From positions 1 to 22,339 of the IMG/VR virus record IMGVR_UViG_3300033143_002878: a stretch of DNA of 22,339 nt; one strand, given 5' to 3'. The notes below the pieces were generated by a model that worked only from the letters and a program-made list of their open reading frames with translations, was not told the DNA's origin and ran no database searches. The translations under genes and the position numbers were made by a program. The stretch comes from a virus. Shown here piece after piece: positions 6,713 to 14,000 of the stretch; within the stretch, counting starts at the first letter, position 1; every line of letters begins with the position of its first letter.

Positions 6713-6932
6713 ATCCCTCACTCCATCCGTTACGATAACCTTCGACTCTTCCAGCTCCACACGTAGCAACGGGTGCAGTAGCCGCTAGAGCTAATGGGAA
6801 TGCAACTATTACAACCCATGCTCCCATAATTGGCATCAGTTTTGCCGCTATCATTATACTGGCACAAATACAAGCTAATGTATTCAGTATCAGTGCCAGT
6901 ATTGTCATTGGTCCTTTAATTTTTGATATCAT
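6684..6932 (-). CDS. Small membrane protein, two predicted helices
   Basis: This 82-residue protein has two hydrophobic stretches: about residues 9-28 (MTILALILNTLACICASIMI) and about 33-52 (GAWVVIVAFPLALAATAPVA). They are joined by a short turn. A soluble, polar C-terminus follows (RVEGYRNGWSEGYEEATNDC). No signal peptidase site or known domain is evident. The start overlaps the stop of the HAD gene by 4 bp (ATGA), so the two are probably co-translated. The function is not recognisable; location in the inner membrane is inferred from the hydrophobic pattern. Confidence 0.75.
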   Translation of the reverse strand: MISKIKGPMTILALILNTLACICASIMIAAKLMPIMGAWVVIVAFPLALAATAPVATCGAGRVEGYRNGWSEGYEEATNDCT

Positions 6933-7258
6933 CGTCCATCAGCCCTTATGCCTGTATTCGGGATTACCTGTACAGCACGATCGTCCCATAGTTCAATCAT
7001 TGCAAAATCTTTCACATTGGTAACCTCAAGTTTCGGCAATCCATGAGCTTCTATCCATCGCTCCACATACTTTACCTGAGATGGGTCAGACGCCCGTGCC
7101 GTAAAGATTTTAACCAATATACCTTGTGATACCCAGTTCCTTACCCTGTTCATCATATCATGAACAGGCTCACCGATATGGTCAGGTCCTCGCCAATGGT
7201 CATAATGTGCTAATGTACCATCTAAATCAACTCCTATCCAACTTGCATTACTAGCCAT
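6929..7258 (-). CDS. HAD-superfamily phosphatase
   Basis: This 109-residue protein shows the HAD motifs in order. Motif I is D11-L-D13-G-T (nucleophile and general acid). Motif II is T53 in IFTAR. A lysine near residue 83 lies in TNVKDF. Motif IV is D92-D93 in ELWDDRAVQV. The protein is short, without room for a large cap domain, which fits small phosphatases acting on phosphorylated ends or nucleotides. In T4 the PseT/Pnk 3'-phosphatase is also a HAD enzyme, but no kinase domain is present here. The substrate cannot be told from sequence. It lies between gp59 and a membrane protein, with the start overlapping the gp59 stop by 8 bp. Confidence 0.85.
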   Translation of the reverse strand: MASNASWIGVDLDGTLAHYDHWRGPDHIGEPVHDMMNRVRNWVSQGILVKIFTARASDPSQVKYVERWIEAHGLPKLEVTNVKDFAMIELWDDRAVQVIPNTGIRADGR

Positions 7259-7862
7259 TTTTTAACTCCTTTACTACACCTTTAAGAATATTCTTATAGT
7301 GCTCTATATTAATGTTCAGTATTGACTCATATTTGATGTATGCCGGCCCATATCCATATCGATAGTTCAGGTCATCGATTAATGCTTTCTCGATATTGAA
7401 GATTTTCTTCCATATGATAAAGACCTCTAATGACATCTTACCCTTCTCAAACGCGTTATATGCCCGTTTAGGCATACGTTCATCGAACCCATACCCTTTG
7501 TCGAACATTACCGACAGAAGCTCTCTGGACTCAGTTTCAAAGGTTCTCGGAAGGTCCACGAGCCTACATTCTAAATCTTCCTTCTTTTCAAGGCATTCTT
7601 CCAGATTATCACAGATATCACCTACCCATAGGCTCGGGTTATCCTTCAAAACAGCCACGCAAAGATAGAACCAATCATCGTCCTTTCGGATTTTTCTGAT
7701 TACCTTCTTATAGAGAAATCGGTCGCCCCTCTTAGCAAACTGCTCGTCTGACATCTTAACAAAGTTGAAGTCATAGTCAAGTAGATTATAAGTGCCGTTG
7801 CTGAAGTGCATCTTAACGGACTTAAATATCCTACAGGCATAGACTTCGGTCATTCTTCTCAT
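7251..7862 (-). CDS. 59: Loader of DNA helicase, gp59-like
   Basis: This 203-residue protein (T4 gp59 has 217) loads the gp41 helicase onto gp32-coated DNA at forks. The resemblance is clearest in the N-terminal half: KMSDEQFAKRGDRFLYKKVI followed about 25 residues later by SLWVGDI corresponds to T4 gp59's VSDAAYQKRRDKYFFQKL and AWIGDIS. The C-terminal half is helical with regularly placed aromatics, as in gp59. The neighbours support it: in T4 genes 33, 59 and 32 are clustered in this order, and the same order is kept here with small genes in between. ATG 7862 overlaps the stop of the upstream gene (ATGA). A second ATG three codons on (7853) is an alternative start. Confidence 0.85.
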   Translation of the reverse strand: MRRMTEVYACRIFKSVKMHFSNGTYNLLDYDFNFVKMSDEQFAKRGDRFLYKKVIRKIRKDDDWFYLCVAVLKDNPSLWVGDICDNLEECLEKKEDLECRLVDLPRTFETESRELLSVMFDKGYGFDERMPKRAYNAFEKGKMSLEVFIIWKKIFNIEKALIDDLNYRYGYGPAYIKYESILNINIEHYKNILKGVVKELKNG

Positions 7863-8110
7863 TCATTATTCCATTTCTGGTTGGCTCTAGTACTACAAGC
7901 CTTACAAACAGTTACAAGCCATGGCATGGCACCCAATATGTACATCCAACATTGCCACGGCGGTATGTTCGTGCTATTCGCACCCAATCCTACTACCATC
8001 ACGAACAGGAATGCACCCAGTGCAATTGCAACGCACACCAACAGAAGATTCATAAAGGCGTTACCAAACCACCTTAATGCATCATCTACTATCTGGTCAT
8101 CTTCTTTCAC
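7859..8110 (-). CDS. Small membrane protein between gp33 and gp59
   Basis: This 83-residue protein starts with a short acidic N-terminus (MKEDDQIVDDALRWFG). The first hydrophobic helix is at about residues 19-43 (LLLVCVAIALGAFLFVMVVG). A second, less hydrophobic one is at about 51-68 (PWQCWMYILGAMPWLVTV). The C-terminus is basic and polar and contains cysteines (CKACSTRANQKWNNE). No known family is recognised. It is embedded in the gp33-gp59-gp32 block with a 4-bp overlap to gp59, so it is almost certainly co-expressed. A tie between the replication machinery and the membrane is possible but is speculation. Confidence 0.75.
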   Translation of the reverse strand: MKEDDQIVDDALRWFGNAFMNLLLVCVAIALGAFLFVMVVGLGANSTNIPPWQCWMYILGAMPWLVTVCKACSTRANQKWNNE

Positions 8111-8118
8111 GGTTCACC

Positions 8119-8346
8119 TCATAATGAATTAAACAACGTATTTTCCTTCGGGAAATAATTCTTTTCTTGGGCTTCTACAAAGATTTTCTCTTTAATAGAA
8201 CGATTGATGATAGGACCGACCATTTCGGGGTCGATGTGGTGAGATTCGCATACTTCAAGGACTGAGTCAATCATTGATGTATCGGCTTCATCAGCAAATT
8301 TAGTTTCAATCTCATGACATATACGGTCTGCGTCAAGTATCGGCAT
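8119..8346 (-). CDS. 33: Late promoter transcription co-activator, gp33-like
   Basis: This 75-residue protein (T4 gp33 has 112) aligns by eye with the C-terminal two-thirds of T4 gp33. IDPEMVGPIINRSIKEKIFV corresponds to IPETQFAKFIPSGIIEKIQS, and the C-terminus NTLFNSL corresponds to NTLDFLL, the sliding-clamp binding tail. gp33 binds the RNA polymerase flap and couples late transcription to the replication clamp. The N-terminal part is acidic and helical. The synteny with gp59 and gp32 is the T4 order and supports the call. It is the first gene after the consensus promoter at 8378-8406, with GGAGA about 10 nt upstream of its ATG. The identification rests on the C-terminal pattern and synteny. 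Confidence 0.75.
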   Translation of the reverse strand: MPILDADRICHEIETKFADEADTSMIDSVLEVCESHHIDPEMVGPIINRSIKEKIFVEAQEKNYFPKENTLFNSL

Positions 8347-8377
8347 TTATTTGTTTCTCCATGTTTTATTTCTATAT

Positions 8378-8406
8378 ATTATACATCAAACGCAGGCCGT
8401 TGTCAA
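8378..8406 (-). promoter_or_regulatory. Perfect-consensus sigma70 promoter for the gp33-gp59-gp32 block
   Basis: On the minus strand TTGACA (8406-8401) and TATAAT (8383-8378) are separated by exactly 17 bp (8400-8384). Both hexamers match the consensus fully. Upstream of -35 lies an A/T-only tract (8407-8430 region) that could act as an UP element. Transcription would start about 8370 and run left into gp33. The promoter sits in the only sizeable gap (75 bp) between 8346 and 8422. Confidence 0.9.
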
Positions 8407-8421
8407 GTCTTTTTTTAATAT

Positions 8422-8955
8422 TTAATTTATAGGACAGTTCAACATATTCATAAACCCAACTTTCATAGCCTCATAGGCACTCATGTTTATGTTAGGCATG
8501 CAACGCGTAATTGTGCGTTGGGCGTCCATGTCAAAGTCATATGGAAGGACTCCATTTATACGCTCTTGGAGTTCTTTGATTACGACCGGCTTATTGATAC
8601 GTTGAATCATAGGGATACGGTCAGCATAGCCATTCAGTCTTTCCGATAGGATAGCCTTAGATACAGTCGATACAAATATAATAGTAGGAACAGGCAGAGA
8701 CTCAAGGTGTTGGGAATCACGGCACTCAATCATATGACATACACACTTGGTGCCAGTAGTGCCTTTCAATGCCTCTTCAAGAATCAAGAGGTCATATGCA
8801 CTGGAGTGAATACAGTCACCACAGAAATCTTTTCCGGTGATTGTCTCAATTCTCCACTCCATATCAGACTTGCGTCTTGGCATGAAATTACTGATTAAGT
8901 GTTTTAGGAGTTGTCTGGTCAGGGGATTGTCCGACACTATACCTATTTTATACAT
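8422..8955 (-). CDS. Degenerate response-regulator receiver (CheY-like) domain protein
   Basis: This 177-residue protein has the receiver-domain layout with changed key residues. Strand 1 is KIGIVSDNPLTRQLL, with S8-D9 where two acids are usual. The phospho-acceptor strand is YDLLILEEAL, with E60 in place of Asp. Strand 4 is PTIIFVSTVS (S96/T97). The conserved Lys-Pro is K122-P123 in INKPVVIKEL. A Glu at the acceptor position often mimics the phosphorylated state, so this may be a constitutively 'on' receiver. Five cysteines lie in the middle (FCGDC, CVCHMIEC), perhaps binding metal. The C-terminal 40 residues are not a known DNA-binding domain. It directly follows the 194-residue membrane-protein gene, with AAGGAAG before its ATG. 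The receiver call is by motif pattern only. Confidence 0.6.
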   Translation of the reverse strand: MYKIGIVSDNPLTRQLLKHLISNFMPRRKSDMEWRIETITGKDFCGDCIHSSAYDLLILEEALKGTTGTKCVCHMIECRDSQHLESLPVPTIIFVSTVSKAILSERLNGYADRIPMIQRINKPVVIKELQERINGVLPYDFDMDAQRTITRCMPNINMSAYEAMKVGFMNMLNCPIN

Positions 8956-8958
8956 GAT

Positions 8959-9543
8959 TTACTTCCTTGCGAATGTGGTCATTTTTTTAAACCATTTCAT
9001 GAACCGCGGGTATTGAACCAACTCGACACCCGCCAATTTCATGTTAATGATTAAATGATGAATGGCATGAATTATTTGACTAAGCAAAAATCCCCGTACA
9101 AGAACAATGTACATGTAATTGTGCAAGGAGTCGCTAGTATATTCAATACTGCCACTCTTGACAGTAGTGATAAAGGTTTTATATTCGTGGAAGTTGTAAT
9201 TGAAATTGGTAATCAGGGCTTCAAACATATTTTCAGCCCCCGAATAGTAGAATACATGATTGTATGTAACCCACAGACCCGCAAGAGTACCGAATATCAG
9301 CATCTTACCATCAGCAGAAGCCATACGGCGCATCATGCCGGTGTCGCAATAATCCATATCCTCTAATTGATTGAGCCATGTCAGGGTTCCACCTAACAAG
9401 GAAAAGAAGGAGAATAATAGAATCATCACTGCCGCCATAAAGATGATTTGCGGCGCGGTCATGATAAACCATATCATTATGATAAATAAAAGAGCCATAA
9501 TCATCTGGTATTTGATTGGATTATTGATTGCGTCTTTATTCAT
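8959..9543 (-). CDS. Membrane protein with about four helices, function unknown
   Basis: This 194-residue protein has two adjacent hydrophobic helices at about residues 13-50 (MIMALLFIIMIWFIM and IIFMAAVMILLFSFF), a third at about 81-100 (LIFGTLAGLWVTYNHVFYY) and a fourth at about 142-166 (NYMYIVLVRGFLLSQIIHAI). The C-terminus is basic (RFMKWFKKMTTFARK). It overlaps the preceding holin-like gene by 8 bp. I recognise no family. A role in lysis, superinfection exclusion or membrane remodelling would each fit a phage membrane protein in this place, but nothing in the sequence decides between them. Confidence 0.8.
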   Translation of the reverse strand: MNKDAINNPIKYQMIMALLFIIMIWFIMTAPQIIFMAAVMILLFSFFSLLGGTLTWLNQLEDMDYCDTGMMRRMASADGKMLIFGTLAGLWVTYNHVFYYSGAENMFEALITNFNYNFHEYKTFITTVKSGSIEYTSDSLHNYMYIVLVRGFLLSQIIHAIHHLIINMKLAGVELVQYPRFMKWFKKMTTFARK

Positions 9544-9913
9544 TTTTATCTGTAAACTTGCCTAAATTGAGATTTTCCAGCTTCTTTGCCGTGCCAGTAA
9601 TAGTGCTGAGTATTGTTTTAGCTATCCATAGAACACCGGGAATACCGGCTAATCCGATAAATCCAGCTGTCAATATCCTGTACATCCAGTCGATGTCAAG
9701 ACTATACACAAAAATGCTTGCCATGAAAGCAACGAATATGACCTTGGCGGTGGAGCTAAAGATATCCTTGACGCTAGTTATTGCGTTCGATTCAGACGCA
9801 AACCCACCTGCGAACGACACGACTAGAACGCCTAATACCTGAAACACCGAAGCTGGGTCTGCTACAAGAGCGTTGTGTATAAACTCCCATAGGCTGGCGA
9901 AGAAGTCTGGCAT
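9536..9913 (-). CDS. Small three-helix membrane protein, possible holin
   Basis: This 125-residue protein has a soluble N-terminus (about 20 residues) and three hydrophobic segments: about 23-39 (VFQVLGVLVVSFAGGFA), 56-72 (AKVIFVAFMASIFVYSL) and 79-101 (ILTAGFIGLAGIPGVLWIAK). A charged C-terminal tail follows (KKLENLNLGKFTDKNE). Size, number of helices, small-residue-rich helices and polar tail are typical of three-helix holins such as the LydA type. No endolysin gene is in the window, so the call rests on topology alone. It lies directly after a small coiled-coil gene. Confidence 0.5.
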   Translation of the reverse strand: MPDFFASLWEFIHNALVADPASVFQVLGVLVVSFAGGFASESNAITSVKDIFSSTAKVIFVAFMASIFVYSLDIDWMYRILTAGFIGLAGIPGVLWIAKTILSTITGTAKKLENLNLGKFTDKNE

Positions 9914-9918
9914 GGCAT

Positions 9919-10140
9919 TTATTCTTTTTCATCCTGTTCAGCATCTCGTTTTAACTCTTCTTTTCTATCGTTATCAAGTTTAATCGCTTCTTCTCGCAAA
10001 TCCTTGAGTCTGTAGTCGATTAATAGAAGATTTTGAGCCGCTAATTCTTTCTGAGCTTTGAGCCCAATAGTCTTATTTGCTATTAGGTCGATTCTTGTCT
10101 GGTGTAACTTTTCCTGCACATCTCGTAGTTGTTCACTCAT
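9919..10140 (-). CDS. Short coiled-coil protein
   Basis: This 73-residue protein is almost entirely charged and helical, with a heptad-like pattern of hydrophobic residues (LRDVQEKLHQTRIDLIANKT and YRLKDLREEAIKLDNDRKEE). It has no transmembrane segment and no cysteine. The C-terminus is acidic and basic mixed (DAEQDEKE). Its stop is five bases before the start of the holin-like gene, and its ATG overlaps the stop of the upstream gene by one base. A partner role for the neighbouring membrane protein is possible. No family is recognised. Confidence 0.7.
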   Translation of the reverse strand: MSEQLRDVQEKLHQTRIDLIANKTIGLKAQKELAAQNLLLIDYRLKDLREEAIKLDNDRKEELKRDAEQDEKE

Positions 10141-10445
10141 TAAATTTCCTTCACCCTCATTTTAACATCAATTTCCCATTGATTATCAAGACTCGTAACA
10201 ATTACAAATCTAATCCTATATGGTGACAGTGCTTGAGTCCCGCCTGTTACCTGAACTCGAACCTTTCCATCAACAATAGAATCAGTGCCGTTGACCAGCA
10301 CTATTGCGGTCGAATCGGTCCCAGCCTTATCAATAGCAGTTACTGTCTCTGAACTGATTTCTTCACCATCGCCTAAATTAAGACTGAAATTTCCAGCGAT
10401 GTAGAATTGCTCGTAACTTTGTTTTGTGAATTTTTCTATCTGCAT
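10140..10445 (-). CDS. Small beta-rich protein, probable Ig-like virion or adsorption accessory protein
   Basis: This 101-residue protein shows alternating hydrophobic strands with short turns: FYIAGNFSLNLGDGEEISS, ETVTAIDKAGTDSTAIVLVN, DGKVRVQVTGGTQALSPYRI and then RFVIVTSLDNQWEIDVKMRV. The order of turns and the closing strand resembles small Ig-like beta-sandwich proteins that many tailed phages carry near structural genes. That likeness is by pattern, not by alignment. The start follows the sulfotransferase stop by one base (TAATATG), so the two are probably co-translated. No catalytic motif is visible. Confidence 0.65.
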   Translation of the reverse strand: MQIEKFTKQSYEQFYIAGNFSLNLGDGEEISSETVTAIDKAGTDSTAIVLVNGTDSIVDGKVRVQVTGGTQALSPYRIRFVIVTSLDNQWEIDVKMRVKEI

Positions 10446-10446
10446 A

Positions 10447-11004
10447 TTATTTTTTTACTCTAATAGAGGTTCCCGAATTAATGTTAGTGACAAATTTATC
10501 GACGTCGAATTCAAATTTATCCCTTAATGTTTCGGCCGCCCCTTGCGGATTATTAATAGCTTCGTTAAAATCGATAGGTATCAGGGTGACATTATCATAA
10601 CCCGATAGTCTAGGCAACGTACGTTCATATGCACGATTGAAACGACCCGTGTAATCTTTATCTTTACCAACGAATCTCATGAATGATTTTGCTGACTCAT
10701 GAGGGTCTCTGACCATGAATATAATAGTGTACTCAAACTGATTCCATACCTTTGAGCGTTCTACAACATCACCGACATTATTATGGAAGATTTTTGTGAC
10801 TGTTCCTTCGGGGTGATTTTCATCCCACTCCGAAAATCCATGCTCATAATAAGGACCCGGATTATAATTAGCTCCGTGTTGTGCCATGAGCCTGCTTTCT
10901 ACTGCCGGCTTGTCTTTATAACGTCCTTCAATACCACCAGCAATCAGAGCAGACATCATCAATGTGGTGCCTGACCGATATGTACCACTTACAATATATA
11001 TCAT
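10447..11004 (-). CDS. Sulfotransferase-family protein (short form)
   Basis: This 185-residue protein begins with the 5'-phosphosulfate-binding loop S6-GTYRSGTTLM, the PAPS-binding P-loop of sulfotransferases. The 3'-phosphate-binding segment is visible as IIFMVRDPHESAKSFMRF, with R99 and the serines of ESAKS. H74 in KIFHNN is a possible counterpart of the catalytic base region. The protein would transfer sulfate from PAPS to an unidentified acceptor, probably a glycan. It is shorter than most family members but has both cofactor motifs. The ribosome-binding site GAGGAT is well placed. It lies immediately after the giant repeat gene, and a second sulfotransferase lies upstream of the fibre genes. 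Confidence 0.85.
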   Translation of the reverse strand: MIYIVSGTYRSGTTLMMSALIAGGIEGRYKDKPAVESRLMAQHGANYNPGPYYEHGFSEWDENHPEGTVTKIFHNNVGDVVERSKVWNQFEYTIIFMVRDPHESAKSFMRFVGKDKDYTGRFNRAYERTLPRLSGYDNVTLIPIDFNEAINNPQGAAETLRDKFEFDVDKFVTNINSGTSIRVKK

Positions 11005-11037
11005 ATTTTATCCTCAATACTATTTATGAGTTTGAAA

Positions 11038-14000
11038 TCATTGTATTGTCAGGGTGAACAATTTCTGTTCCTCTCGCCTATCGAACTCGGCATCAACTTC
11101 TTCTCTAATATATTCAGTCTGTACTTCTTGTCTGGTGAATACATATCTGATTTCCGGTATGTTACCATACGCTTCTATCAAACACTCATATGTCGCAATT
11201 ACCAGAGCCTGTGGTGCATTACAGAAGATGAAGTAATTTTCATCATATGCTACAGTTGCCTGATTTTCAACAATGATGAGCGCTTGTGGTGCATTTGTGA
11301 TAATCTCTAAAGGAGTTCCGAATGAAACTTTATATGTCGCAACTACAAGATTATCAGGTGCACCGGTCACTACCGTTGTTTCACGATTGACCTGTGATGT
11401 CAATCCATCAATTACAAGGGTGTCAACATTGGTTGTCAGAGTAGTATTAAATACTACAACTGATTGATATGTTGTGATATCAAGAGCATCCGTATCAGCG
11501 ACAACATATACATCATTCTGAAGTTGTGCCACCCACTCAGTAATGACAAGTGCGTGAGTATCAGCATTTACACCGGTGTCGAATTTGATATCCGAGGCAT
11601 AAGAGGCAATTACTAAAGTGTCGCGGCTCGCACTTACTAACTTATTTAAATTGGGGTCTGCCGGATAGGTCGCTATGGTGAGTGGCCTATAGTCCGGAAT
11701 CAGACTAATTTCTGCATTAATATTTGGTGTCTGTTCTGCAACTACCAACCCATCAGGTGTAGTAGCAACCGTTGTATGAGTTGTCAGATTGACTTCAAGT
11801 GGAGAAATCAATAATACAGCAGTACTAGCAAAAACTTCCCTGTTACCTGTCAAGACTGCAGTCTTACCAGAAATTACCAGAGTATCAACACCGGCATTAA
11901 CTACGGCATCAAATGTCAGGGTGACATCATATGTAGCGATTACAAGAGTATCAGTTCCTGCATCGGTTATCTGATTCAGATTGATTGTTGCTGTCAATCC
12001 ATCAACTACCAGAGCATCAGTGGTTGTATCAACCGTACTGTTCAGATTGATATCAGCAGTCTTTCCATCAATCAGTAGAGCATCAGGAGAATTCGTTGTA
12101 ATGTCAATTCCAGCACTCAGACCCACAGTCTTCCCTGTGATTACCAGAGCATGTGGTGCATTGGTAGACAATTCCACATCAAATGTCAATGTAACGTCAT
12201 ATGTTACAATTGACAGAGCATCGGTTCCAGCCTCTACCGTTACAGAACCACCGATATCAGGAGCGTATGTAGCAATCGTAAGAGCATGAGTTCCGGCACT
12301 TACCAATTTGTTCAGATTTGGGTCTGCGTCATATTCTTGTATTACAAGAGCTTTCGACCCCACCTGTACATTAGTATCTTCCTTGGTTACAGCAGTCTTG
12401 CCCGATATCACTAATGCTTGAGGTGTTCCGGTCACTATCGTTGTTTCACGATTGACTGTTGCTGTCTTGCCTGATATTAATAATGCCTGAGTTTCAGCAT
12501 TTATCGTTACATTACCACCAATATCCGCAGTCTTTCCACTAACCACCATTGCGACTGATGTGGTATAAACATTATCATCATGAGAAGTAGTGGCTTGGAT
12601 TCCAAGAACTGCTAATTCCTGATAACCGGCATTTACATTGATATCATAAGCTATACGATACGGAGCGTATGTAGTGATTTCCAGAGCATCAGGAGCATTC
12701 GTTGTGATACTGATTTCTGCATTGACTGTCGCTGTCTTTCCTGCAATTACTAGAGCATCAGGAGCATTCGTTGTGATACTGATTTCTGCATTGACTGTTG
12801 CTGTCTGTCCTGCGACTACCAGAGCATGAGGTGCGGTCGTAATAACTTGAGCGTTACGGGTAATCGTAATATCATATGTTGCGATATCAAGAGCATGAGT
12901 TCCTGCCAGTACATTGATATCTTCGACTATTTCAGCAGTCTTTCCTACAACATCAAGAGCACCGGTTTCTACCAGTACATTGATATCTTCGACTATTTCA
13001 GCAGTCTTTCCTACAACTACCAGAGCATCAGGTGCATTCGTTACAATCTCGACCCCAGCACTTAAATCCGCTGTCTTACCAGATATTACCAGTGCACCGG
13101 TATCAGGATTGATTACTGCGTCAAATGTTAGGGTAACGTCATAGGTGGCAATTACCAACGCGTCGGTATCGGGGTTGATTACTGCATCAAATTTAATAGT
13201 GGCATCATATGTCGCAATTACTAATGCCTGAGTTGTTGCATCAACAACCTTATCCAGATTCGGGTCAGCGTCATATGTGGCAACTATTAATGCCTGAGGT
13301 GCATTCGTTGTGATACTGATAGGTGCAAGATTCGCATCGACTGGATATTCAACAAGGTCCAGAGTATCAATTCCATCAGCGTATATATGGGCAGAAGCGG
13401 TTAGACTTGACTGACGTCCTTGAATTATCAGTTCATCATATCCTGCCAGTACATTGATATCTTCGACTATTTCAGCAGTCTTGCCTGAAATGATTAATGC
13501 TTGAGGTGTACCAGAATCAACAACCTTATCCAGATTCGGGTCAGCGTCCTGTCCTACAATTACCAGTGCGTCAGGAGAACCGGTTGTAACATGAACTTCA
13601 GCATTGACAGTCGCTGTCTTGCCTGATATTACTAGTGCCTGAGTTGTTGCATCAACAATAGTATCTGCCTTGAGTAATGCAGTTTCTCCAGAAATTACAA
13701 GAACACCAGTTTCTGCTAGTATATTGGCTTCGGCATTGATTGTAGCAGGATACCACCACCAACCAAGATTAATTTCATCATCATCAATATCATCAATTGT
13801 GACATGTGATTGAATAGCGTTGGGATGTACTTCGTCAAATATTACTGTCGAATTAGATATCGCTTCATTATATACAGTAGAAGTGATTGCATCGGTGGAA
13901 ATGGTAATTTTAGTATCTTTAATACCTTTAGTATAACCACCACCAGTAGCATATGTATTTGAGTTGTTAATAACAATCTCGTCAAATGTTACTGGACTAT

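Noticed and set aside
8424-8431. TATAAATT on the minus strand, one base from the T4 late promoter TATAAATA
   Set aside because: Single mismatch in an A/T-rich tract just upstream of a perfect sigma70 promoter; cannot be told from chance, though a dual late start is possible.
11021-11028. CATAAATA on the minus strand before the short sulfotransferase
   Set aside because: One mismatch to the late promoter and so close to the ribosome-binding site that a transcript from it would lack a normal leader.
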